This document shows positions 55,398 through 63,267 of a stretch of 64,000 nucleotides of DNA, piece by piece; position 1 is the first letter of the stretch; each line of letters opens with the position of its first letter. Source of the stretch: Rhodobacteraceae bacterium S2214. Lineage in GTDB: Bacteria; Pseudomonadota; Alphaproteobacteria; Rhodobacterales; Rhodobacteraceae. The position numbers were made by a program, and so were the translations under genes. The stretch is from assembly GCA_025141675.1 (NCBI GenBank), contig CP081161.1, forward strand, positions 2,845,001 to 2,909,000, written 5' to 3'. The notes under the pieces are model-generated. The model saw only the letters and a list, made by a program, of their open reading frames with translations. It made no database searches and was not told the DNA's origin.

Positions 55398-56339
55398 TCA
55401 GACGTCTTGTTCTGTAATCACGCGGTTGATTTCACGACGCACCAGTTTGCGCACATTGCGCGTGATGCGTTCGCCCATTTCGCCCTGCAGTTCTTCGCGG
55501 ATCATTTCACCGACCAACGCGCGTAATGCGTCAGGATCAACCAACTGACCATTTGCAGGCGTCGCGACCGCACCAAAAGTTGGGTCAACGTCTGGGGCCA
55601 ATTCATCCCCAAACACATCACCAGGTTCTTTTTCGGCAGCATCTGCTGTCGCTTCTGCGACCGGATCGTAGACTTCGTCAAAACGCGTATGACTAAAAGC
55701 CACATCGTCCGCCGCGACGGTCATATCTCCAACGGCATCAACATCGACATCGACAGTCGGCTCAATCGAGGCCTCTTGATCGGCTAGCCCCTGCGCCACT
55801 TCATCAGCGATCGTGTCTGCGATGTGATCGGTAACTGCATCCGTGACGGTGTCCTCTGGCGATTTGGACTGTCGCGCGTCGAGTTTGTGCAGAAACGCAG
55901 ATGTCACGCTACTTTCCATCAGCGTTTCGCTTCCGTCGGGTTCCCATTCGTCTTCGGCTTCGGTGACGGCGGCTTCGAGTTCGGCAATTGTTGCTTCCAA
56001 ACTTGCGCGGTCAACGGTGTCTTCAGCGTGCATGCTTGGCTGGGGCGCTGTTGGAAAATCTAGCGTGCTTAAACCCGGCACGGTTTTGTCGTTCTGTGTG
56101 TCGTCCTGCGGTGTGAAATCGGGCGGCATCTTCAAAACGTCGGATTCTGGCGAATCGGTAACCGTGTCAGGCACGCGGAATGCCGGGGTCAAAACCAACC
56201 GATCGATCGGTTCGGATTCAACTGAACGCAGCGGTTTTTCAACTATTTCCGGCTTAATCTCTTGATTGCCTTGCGCAACGAGCCTGCGGATGGAGGAAAG
56301 TACATCCTCGATATCGTGATTGCTGACCGGATCGGACAT
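55398..56339 (-). CDS. PopZ/DUF2497-like acidic protein
   Basis: A 313-residue protein with the N-terminal helix DIEDVLSSIRRLVAQG and a C-terminal helical domain (LRALVGEMIREELQGEMGER, then RKLVRREINRVITE) resembling PopZ, joined by a very acidic, Pro/Val/Thr/Asp-rich disordered linker of ~200 residues. PopZ organises the cell pole in Caulobacter; the same job here is inferred. AGGAAC precedes the ATG. Its stop directly abuts the cobQ stop (TGATCA). It is 77 bases downstream of tolC. Confidence 0.78.
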   Translation of the reverse strand: MSDPVSNHDIEDVLSSIRRLVAQGNQEIKPEIVEKPLRSVESEPIDRLVLTPAFRVPDTVTDSPESDVLKMPPDFTPQDDTQNDKTVPGLSTLDFPTAPQPSMHAEDTVDRASLEATIAELEAAVTEAEDEWEPDGSETLMESSVTSAFLHKLDARQSKSPEDTVTDAVTDHIADTIADEVAQGLADQEASIEPTVDVDVDAVGDMTVAADDVAFSHTRFDEVYDPVAEATADAAEKEPGDVFGDELAPDVDPTFGAVATPANGQLVDPDALRALVGEMIREELQGEMGERITRNVRKLVRREINRVITEQDV

Positions 56340-56416
56340 TGAAAGTTCCTGTTTTCGCCTCAGCCACAGTGTAACCACTCAGGCCCGATCAAACAACATG
56401 TTGGATCAACTCGGCG

Positions 56417-57778
56417 TTAATCGCCGATGGCCCGCAAAACACGATCCAACGCAGCGCCTTGATCAGATGTCGACGTCGGCGCATCCTTGACCAGATTGTA
56501 GTATGCGGCAGGGTCATACTGCTGCACAGGCAAGCGCAGGTGTTCGGCAGTCAAAAGGCCCGTCGCAGACAACAACGTGTAAGATGCAATCACTTCATCG
56601 GCTTGCGCAGAGATTTGGTTTGCACGCGCGTTCAGCAATTCCTGCTCAGCGTTTAGAACATCCAAAGTCGTCCGTGCGCCCAATGTCGCTTCTTCACGGA
56701 CACCGCGGAATGCAACGGTCGATGCACGAATCTGTTCTTCGGATGCTTGACGTGACGCACGCGCGACTTCGAGGAAAGAATAAGCGTTACCAACCTGTTG
56801 CTCTAGCCCATGACGGGTCACATGCAGTCCAGCACGTGCAGCGTCGCGGCGCGCCATAAACTGACGGACCTGACTAGACAGGCGACCACCTTGGTAAATC
56901 GGACCAGAGACGGTCACGCCGACTTGGCGGCCAAAATTGATTTCATCATCGACGCCAACCTGCGCGCTTAGGCTGACAGTCGGGTTGTTCGCGGCTTCGG
57001 CGCGCCGGATATTTAATTCAGCGGCAGATACGCCATGCTGGGCTTCACGCATCGTCGGGTGGTTGCGGACGGCGTAGGCTTTTGCTTCTGCAACGCTGCG
57101 CGACGCAGGTGCGGGCGATACCGGTTGAAGTTGGCCCGGTGCGCGCCCTACGGCTGCGCGAAATTCTTCTTGCGACTGGGCAAGGCTGCCCTGCGCGGAT
57201 GCCAGCAAGCTACGTGCCGCTGCCAATCGTGCCTCAGCGAGCGACACATCTGTGCGGGTCACTTCGCCGACTTCGAAACGGTCTTGGGCTGCACGGAATT
57301 CTTGCGTGATGACGCGCACGTTGTTTTGGCGCAATGCCAAGAATTCGCTGTCGCGACGCACATTCATGTAAGCTTCGACAGCGCGCAAAAGCACCTGTTG
57401 TTCGACACCAACCAACGACTGACGTGTCCCCAGAACGAGTTCCTTTTGCGCATCAATTGCAAATTGCGTCGCGCCGGAATCGTAGATCGTCAAACTTGCA
57501 GAAATACTTGCGTTTGCGGAAATCAGGTCAGCGCCGGGTGCCCGTGGAGCGGACGAAGATGCCGTCGCGGACCAGTTGATCACCGGCATAAGTGACGCAA
57601 CAGCCTGTGCGACGTCTTCGTCCGCCGCACGCAAAAGCGCCCTGTTCTGTTCAAGCAGTCCGGAATGATCGTAGGCATGCGTCAATGCATCAGCAAGCGT
57701 TTCGGCAGAAGCCGCAGGGGCAAATGCAACAAAGCAAACAGCAGCAATGGTTTTCAATTGTACCGCAAAATTCTTCAT
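56417..57778 (-). CDS. tolC: TolC-family outer-membrane efflux protein
   Basis: A 453-residue protein with a signal peptide (ending ASAET) and two repeats of long amphipathic helices interrupted by short strands (DALTHAYDHSGLLEQNRALL; EEATLGARTTLDVLNAEQEL), the TolC architecture. It forms a trimeric outer-membrane channel for drug efflux or type I secretion and could serve the exported nuclease at the start of the window. The ATG has GGGAG nine bases upstream. It follows pcm by 55 bases. Confidence 0.9.
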   Translation of the reverse strand: MKNFAVQLKTIAAVCFVAFAPAASAETLADALTHAYDHSGLLEQNRALLRAADEDVAQAVASLMPVINWSATASSSAPRAPGADLISANASISASLTIYDSGATQFAIDAQKELVLGTRQSLVGVEQQVLLRAVEAYMNVRRDSEFLALRQNNVRVITQEFRAAQDRFEVGEVTRTDVSLAEARLAAARSLLASAQGSLAQSQEEFRAAVGRAPGQLQPVSPAPASRSVAEAKAYAVRNHPTMREAQHGVSAAELNIRRAEAANNPTVSLSAQVGVDDEINFGRQVGVTVSGPIYQGGRLSSQVRQFMARRDAARAGLHVTRHGLEQQVGNAYSFLEVARASRQASEEQIRASTVAFRGVREEATLGARTTLDVLNAEQELLNARANQISAQADEVIASYTLLSATGLLTAEHLRLPVQQYDPAAYYNLVKDAPTSTSDQGAALDRVLRAIGD

Positions 57779-57833
57779 TAAGATCGCTCCCTTTGCGCAT
57801 TCTGCGCTCGCCGAAGATCGGACCGAACCCGGT

Positions 57834-58487
57834 TCACAAGCTGAACGCGGCGGCCTTCTTAAAACCAGATAGTGTCGGCGCCGTCGCATTAAAGGCGAAG
57901 CGCCAACTTACAATACCGTTTGACTTGTAACCGACCCGCACAACGCCAAGCGACCCTTCAGCAAAGATGGCCGCAATTCGCCCACCGTCGCGCAATTGGT
58001 CAAGAATCGTTGCAGGAATTTCTTCGACAGCACCTTGCGCGATGATGATATCGTAAGGGCCAGATTTAGCTGCACCTTCTGTCAGGTCACCGGCCATCAC
58101 GGCTGCGTTGTCGACACCGTTTTCTGACAAAATGGACTGAGCTTCGTTCGCCAGATCTTCATCGTCTTCAACGCCAGCAACAAAATCTGCTAATCGCGCC
58201 AGAACCGCTGTGGAATACCCAAGACCGCAACCCAGATCCAACACTGTGTGGTCTGGCTGGACATCAAGCACTTCCAGCATCTTCGCGAATGTCCGTGGTT
58301 CCAACACAACCCGATCGGCGCTTAGCACAACATGTTCGCCCATGTAGGCTGCTTCGCGCAGTTGATCTGGCACGTAGACCTCGCGCGGAACGGACAACAT
58401 CGCGTCGATGATTGGGAACTTTGTGACGTCTGATGGGCGGACTTGTGTGTCGACCATCATCGTGCGGCGGTTGCTGTAGTCTACCAC
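57834..58487 (-). CDS. pcm: protein-L-isoaspartate O-methyltransferase
   Basis: A 217-residue SAM-dependent methyltransferase that repairs isoaspartyl damage in proteins. Motifs are RTMMVDTQVRPSDVT, LEPRTFAKMLE, and the SAM-binding VLDLGCGLGYSTAVLARL. The GTG start gives the family-typical length; longer upstream reading would run into unrelated sequence. It is followed closely by tolC. Confidence 0.88.
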   Translation of the reverse strand: MVDYSNRRTMMVDTQVRPSDVTKFPIIDAMLSVPREVYVPDQLREAAYMGEHVVLSADRVVLEPRTFAKMLEVLDVQPDHTVLDLGCGLGYSTAVLARLADFVAGVEDDEDLANEAQSILSENGVDNAAVMAGDLTEGAAKSGPYDIIIAQGAVEEIPATILDQLRDGGRIAAIFAEGSLGVVRVGYKSNGIVSWRFAFNATAPTLSGFKKAAAFSL

Positions 58488-58579
58488 GGGGAACACTCTT
58501 CTCTTGAAATATGTCAAGGTTGGTGATGCCACACCCCGCCACTGGCGGCAATGTCTGATAAGCCGTTGAACCGCCCGAT

Positions 58580-60004
58580 TTATGCCTTCAATTGAAGCAA
58601 AAGTGCTTTTCGATCCACCTTTGATGCGTGGCGCTGATCCATGGGGATCGCTGTCACGTGCCTGATCTCGGAGATTCCTAAAGCGCGAGCAGATGTAACC
58701 CACGTCTGAAAATCTGTTTTGTCTCCGCAGATAACAAGCGTCGGCGTTCCATTTGCACTAATCAATGCGCAGGACTCAACACCGGGCCATTGCCGCACCG
58801 CGACCTCCACCGAAAACGGAAAAGTAGGCTGCCCATTCAGGTAAACGTCCGTTCCTATGCGACCCAGCAACCAAAGCCGGCCATGATCATCATACCGGCC
58901 AGCGTCACCGGTGCGGTGCCAAATCTCGCCGTTCTCGTGCAGTTTGTTTTCGGCGTCGTGTCGCGGATCAAGATATCCTTGGTTCACGTGGTCGCCCGCG
59001 ACCAAAATTTCGTCTTCAACAATCCGGACCGACGTCGTCGCAGTTGGTTTCCCAACCAAAAGCCCCTGCCCCGCTTGCATGGCCGCGTTATCGTCATCAC
59101 TAACCTGCGCCTGATCAAGATGCGCGATCGGTTCCGCTTCGGTAGACCCATACACACATGTAACGTGCACCTCGGGATGCGCCTGACGCAGGGCCGCAAC
59201 CATGTCGGGAAACACCGGACCACCACCGGTAAAAATCTTTCTTAAGGACGGCAGGCGTTGCGTTTGTGACAACGCCGTACACAACGCGGGCGGCAGCAAC
59301 GCACGGCTGACGTTTTGATCTTTGATCCAATCTCCCAGCTGATCAGAGCCCAGATCAGCAAGACGCGACATTTTCCAATTTGGCAGAACAGATGTGCGAC
59401 CAGCCGCTAAATTGATCAGCGCAAAAACTGGAAAGGCAACAAGATCGCGTTCTGGCAAATCGCTATTCAAGAGAGGGGCGACAGCGTCGTGCTGCGCCAT
59501 CAAAAACGCATGACTGCGCGGGATCGCTTTCGGGGCATCTGTTGTGCCTGACGTGAATGAAATCAATGCGATATCGGTTGGGTTAATGGCGTTGTGTAAC
59601 TCCCCATGATCGCCTTCGCGTAGCGCTAATCGCTGGATGAACCACAATTCGGGCACGACCACCCGAAGCCCGACATACCACCCCGCCGCGCAAAAAGCCG
59701 TTACATTTGCGGTCTTCACCGCGTGCCGCACACCTGCCAATCCCAATGCTGGTTCTGGCAGGACAACAGTCGCACCAAGCGACCAAAGTGCGGCAAGGGT
59801 CGCGTATAGATCGCTGCTGATCCCCATGGCCAGCAGAACGCGGTCACCCTGACCGATGCCTGCCATGGACCATGCATTGGCCAGCTTTGCAGCGCGTGCG
59901 TCAAGGGCAGAAAAAGACACAGACGATCCGTCAGCGTTCACGATAGCCGCGCGATCCGGATATGCGGCGACCGTCCGCGTAAAATGACTGATCAGATCAG
60001 CCAT
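58580..60004 (-). CDS. AMP-forming acyl ligase (OleC/fatty-acid-CoA-ligase-like)
   Basis: A 474-residue adenylate-forming enzyme, shorter than ordinary acyl-CoA synthetases. The phosphate loop SFTSGTTDAPKAIPRSHA, YGSTEAEPIA, the hinge WHRTGDAGRYDDHGRLWLLGR and the C-terminal SKVDRKALL with the catalytic Lys are intact. Its closest impression is of the OleC-like / fatty acyl ligase group. It is the last gene of the five-gene unit and overlaps the GNAT gene by eight bases. It probably activates a carboxylic acid that the acyltransferase then uses. Confidence 0.82.
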   Translation of the reverse strand: MADLISHFTRTVAAYPDRAAIVNADGSSVSFSALDARAAKLANAWSMAGIGQGDRVLLAMGISSDLYATLAALWSLGATVVLPEPALGLAGVRHAVKTANVTAFCAAGWYVGLRVVVPELWFIQRLALREGDHGELHNAINPTDIALISFTSGTTDAPKAIPRSHAFLMAQHDAVAPLLNSDLPERDLVAFPVFALINLAAGRTSVLPNWKMSRLADLGSDQLGDWIKDQNVSRALLPPALCTALSQTQRLPSLRKIFTGGGPVFPDMVAALRQAHPEVHVTCVYGSTEAEPIAHLDQAQVSDDDNAAMQAGQGLLVGKPTATTSVRIVEDEILVAGDHVNQGYLDPRHDAENKLHENGEIWHRTGDAGRYDDHGRLWLLGRIGTDVYLNGQPTFPFSVEVAVRQWPGVESCALISANGTPTLVICGDKTDFQTWVTSARALGISEIRHVTAIPMDQRHASKVDRKALLLQLKA

Positions 60005-60845
60005 CTAATTTGAGGCCGAACAACGTATATCTTCGGAAAATCTCTGCCCCCTCGGCGGCACTTCGCACCGCCGACAGGTTGTCGTTGTGAATCAACGCGT
60101 GAACAGCTGTTTCATAACCAAGTTCACGGGCCGTTTCGTGGAAGGCATGCGCCAACATTTGACCTGCACCCTTGTGCAAACTCGCATAGGTTTTGAGAAT
60201 GACAGTCCTCGGCGCCGGGCCTTCGTTATAATTGGGAATCGCAAACAGAAAGCCAGCCAGCCGCCCTGCAGAAGTCCGTGCAAAAAAGATAAGTTCTTTC
60301 TTCAAGACTGGCAGCACCGGCATATACATTTGCAGAAAAACATCGAGCGACACAGGTTTATAAAACGCATTCTTTTCAAACGCGGCGATCGATAACCCGT
60401 AAACCTGCTGAAACAGCTCTTCGGGATCTTCGCCATCCCACTGCTCGACATACAGATCTTCAGAGGGTGGTGGTGCAGTCGTCGCAGTGTCTTTCAGCGC
60501 AACCCGTGCTGAAAAGTAGTCGCTGACCGATTGGAAACCCGCAGCAACAAACACATCAACATTTGTCTGCGGATTGGAAGGCTCTAACATGAACGTCGGA
60601 CTGTCATCGGTTTCAGTTACAAACCGGTAGCTGTGCCAAGTGTCCCCATCCATCGGGCCAATCACGCGGCGAATATTCTTCGAGCGAATAAAATCTAATG
60701 CGGTTGTTAAGACTTCGGCACCAGCTTCTTTTGTTTTACACGAAAACTGGCCTAAAACGGCCGTTCTTTCACCTGACCATAGCGGGCCATCAAGGTAGAC
60801 AGATATCTTCGCATCCGTCGTTTTAAAAAGCGTCGGGGCCGTCAC
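59997..60845 (-). CDS. GNAT-like N-acyltransferase
   Basis: A 282-residue protein with two tandem GNAT-like halves. The second half has SAGRLAGFLFAIPN, TVILKTYASLHKGAGQMLAHA and ETAVHALIHNDNLSAVRSA, typical of an acetyltransferase fold with the acyl-CoA-binding loop (HKGAGQ). The GTG start overlaps the kinase-like gene stop by GTGA. Within this operon it may transfer the acyl group made by the ligase. Confidence 0.75.
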   Translation of the reverse strand: MTAPTLFKTTDAKISVYLDGPLWSGERTAVLGQFSCKTKEAGAEVLTTALDFIRSKNIRRVIGPMDGDTWHSYRFVTETDDSPTFMLEPSNPQTNVDVFVAAGFQSVSDYFSARVALKDTATTAPPPSEDLYVEQWDGEDPEELFQQVYGLSIAAFEKNAFYKPVSLDVFLQMYMPVLPVLKKELIFFARTSAGRLAGFLFAIPNYNEGPAPRTVILKTYASLHKGAGQMLAHAFHETARELGYETAVHALIHNDNLSAVRSAAEGAEIFRRYTLFGLKLDG

Positions 60846-62167
60846 AGTAACCCTCCCAAGTCAGTCTCAACACAATACACTATTACCGGGGTCATAGTCG
60901 ACACAACGGCCAGTAAAGTCACCCTGAAACGACTGAATAGGTAAGTAAATTGGGATGTCATAGTAGAAATAAAGATCAAATTTACCATAACGACGCCCCA
61001 CATCGGACCGTTCCAGTTTTGAACAGGATCGTTCAGCGTCACACTCACAATTCGTAGAACAACAAGCGCAGCGACGACGCACAACGCCCCTACTAAGCGC
61101 ACTCTTGCACGTGCAGGTATCAACGCAATGACGCAAAAACCTAGGGACATCCCCATCGCAGAGATCCCGTAAAACGACACGGCATTCCACGTAGTTGCAT
61201 TACCTAGCGTGAGCCAGAAAAGGCTAAGAATGACAATCCCGGCAACGACATCCAGATCGGGATATGCGCTTTTGTCAGGGTTCGTTGATCTGCTCCATGC
61301 GTGGGCCAGAAAAACAGATATCGGCAGCAATGCGTTATGGACCGACGTCACCGCCAGCAGCAAAAAGACGGTTGTCACGTATACCCGACCAGCATGATTA
61401 GTCAGACCAACAAGCGGCGCCACCGCGCGGAACCCGATGAGCGTTGCTGCGAATAGAACTGCTAGGGAAATCAACGCGCCAATATCGCGATCACCGTGAC
61501 TGGCGAGGAAAACCAGAATTCCAAGCGGTAGGAAAAGGTTGTCAAAACCACGCCAACTGACCGCTTCGACCAAGGTCCCAAAGCCTGCCACCATCAGCGA
61601 AAGCAGGATAACGTTGCTGGGCGGAAAAGGTGTCATCGCCATCAAGCATCCCATCGACAACAACAATGCGACCGCAAAGAAAACAACGCAGCCCTCAAGG
61701 CTTTTCTGGCCGTCCTCGACCCTGAAAAAGCGGCGGCCATAGGTCGTCCCTGCCAGTGCGGCGGCTGCGTCAGCGAGCGTCAGCAACGCAATGGGAAGAA
61801 CGTACAAAACCAGTTGATCTTCTGACAGGAACAAGCACAACCCAACAGCAATCGCGAGCAGAATGTCACCGTAGGATTGCCTGTCCACGCCGTGTAGCGT
61901 TGATCCCAACCCGCCCGACGCCACGCGTGGCAATCGCAGCGCCAGCATCACAATCAGGGTCACACCAACCAACACGTATACGGGCCAACGATCAGGAAAC
62001 AGCCAAGGTAAGGTTAACGCATACATACCAGTCCCGATGTGAACCATCTTGCGCTGGATTTCTGCCGACAGGCCGTACGCGCCGGCCATACGTTTCACGA
62101 CGGCCATGAGACCAAGCAGCACGCAGACCGACCCGAATGCGAGGACCATCTGCGTAACAACGGTCAC
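60842..62167 (-). CDS. polytopic membrane protein with dolichol/phytol-kinase-like N-terminal half
   Basis: A 441-residue integral membrane protein with about a dozen hydrophobic helices. The first half carries signatures of CTP-dependent lipid kinases and CDP-diglyceride synthases: RKMVHIGTGMYALTLPWLF, TLADAAAALAGTTYGRRFF and GQKSLEGCVVFF. The second half (from about residue 230) has further membrane helices and no recognisable domain. It may phosphorylate or cytidylylate a prenol or lipid. The GTG start overlaps the DUF3419 gene by GTGA. Confidence 0.75.
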   Translation of the reverse strand: MTVVTQMVLAFGSVCVLLGLMAVVKRMAGAYGLSAEIQRKMVHIGTGMYALTLPWLFPDRWPVYVLVGVTLIVMLALRLPRVASGGLGSTLHGVDRQSYGDILLAIAVGLCLFLSEDQLVLYVLPIALLTLADAAAALAGTTYGRRFFRVEDGQKSLEGCVVFFAVALLLSMGCLMAMTPFPPSNVILLSLMVAGFGTLVEAVSWRGFDNLFLPLGILVFLASHGDRDIGALISLAVLFAATLIGFRAVAPLVGLTNHAGRVYVTTVFLLLAVTSVHNALLPISVFLAHAWSRSTNPDKSAYPDLDVVAGIVILSLFWLTLGNATTWNAVSFYGISAMGMSLGFCVIALIPARARVRLVGALCVVAALVVLRIVSVTLNDPVQNWNGPMWGVVMVNLIFISTMTSQFTYLFSRFRVTLLAVVSTMTPVIVYCVETDLGGLL

Positions 62168-63267
62168 GGGCGGACTTCCTCGACCACGAAATCCGAATAG
62201 AAAAAGGCTTTGTCACGCCGTTTCTGTATGTCTTCAACATCGGTCAACGTATTCACGCGGTCCTGCAAATCAGACGGCACACGGCGTGGCGCCATCATAT
62301 TCCAATAGACTAACCGTGCATGCGGTGACGCCGCCGACAGAATACTTTCATAAACCTGCGCAAAAACATCGGGCGACATATATTCGAAAATGTCAGACAG
62401 GTTAAAACCATCGGCCTTTTCGCCTGTAGACACAAAAGCCTCTAACGATCCGGACCGAATATCCAACCGATCCAATCGCGACCGGATCACGTCATAATGC
62501 TCAGCCCGCCATGCCATCGGAAGGGCAGCACCGTGTCTGCCCTTTAATATCCAGTGCAGGTAGGGGTTTTCTGCCGGATCGCAGTCAACAGCCGCATGCC
62601 GGATACGCTGCGCGACATGCTGTGCTGGGCTGTCGTCGACATGATCAAAAAAGGCTTTGTCGCGCCCCATGCGCCCCATCACAAAGCGCGAGAAAAACAC
62701 GTTCAACAGCAGCCGCCAGCGCCATGTATTGAAACGCGTATCAAGGAATTCTTGCCGCTCCGCTTTCGGGCGGGAAACAAAAGTGTCGTCAACCGTGCGA
62801 CGACTGTGGACCAGTGGTAAAAGGCGGGTCCGGAAAATGCGGAAATAGCGTTCGAACTTACCAACACCGCCTGCGCCGTGCTGCGCTACGTCATCCGAAA
62901 GCGAAGCCCAGAATGCTATCGTATCAGCGTCCAAATTCGCAATTGCACGCTCCAACAATGCAGCGCGCCGGTCGCTTTGTACGGCCCCCATAAGTTCAAG
63001 AAATTCTGGATGCGACAAGTTTCGGAACGCGCCAATCCGTAAATGCAGGCAGGCGATTTGCGCAGGCGATAGGTCGACGACGACAACCTTTGCAGGGTCC
63101 AAGGTCAGCATCGCCAATGCGTTATCCCCAGCCGAACAAATGGAAACCAACGTTCCGCCCGTCACATCACCCAACGCTGCCGTCAAAACATCAGCGTCTT
63201 CCCAAAGCTGGGCGTAGCGGATGTAATCAAACGCCGCTTTTTCTGCGATTTCAGAGCTTTGGGTCAT
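62164..63267 (-). CDS. DUF3419 / BtaA-like SAM-dependent 3-amino-3-carboxypropyl transferase
   Basis: A 367-residue protein starting with FDYIRYAQLWEDADVL and SICSAGDNALAMLTLDPAKV, then VVDLSPAQIACLHLR, the SAM-binding signature of BtaA-family enzymes that move the aminocarboxypropyl group of SAM to diacylglycerol in betaine lipid synthesis. The usual partner BtaB is absent here. It overlaps the upstream gene by 17 bases. GGGGAGGG precedes its start. The acceptor in this operon is unknown. Confidence 0.85.
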   Translation of the reverse strand: MTQSSEIAEKAAFDYIRYAQLWEDADVLTAALGDVTGGTLVSICSAGDNALAMLTLDPAKVVVVDLSPAQIACLHLRIGAFRNLSHPEFLELMGAVQSDRRAALLERAIANLDADTIAFWASLSDDVAQHGAGGVGKFERYFRIFRTRLLPLVHSRRTVDDTFVSRPKAERQEFLDTRFNTWRWRLLLNVFFSRFVMGRMGRDKAFFDHVDDSPAQHVAQRIRHAAVDCDPAENPYLHWILKGRHGAALPMAWRAEHYDVIRSRLDRLDIRSGSLEAFVSTGEKADGFNLSDIFEYMSPDVFAQVYESILSAASPHARLVYWNMMAPRRVPSDLQDRVNTLTDVEDIQKRRDKAFFYSDFVVEEVRP

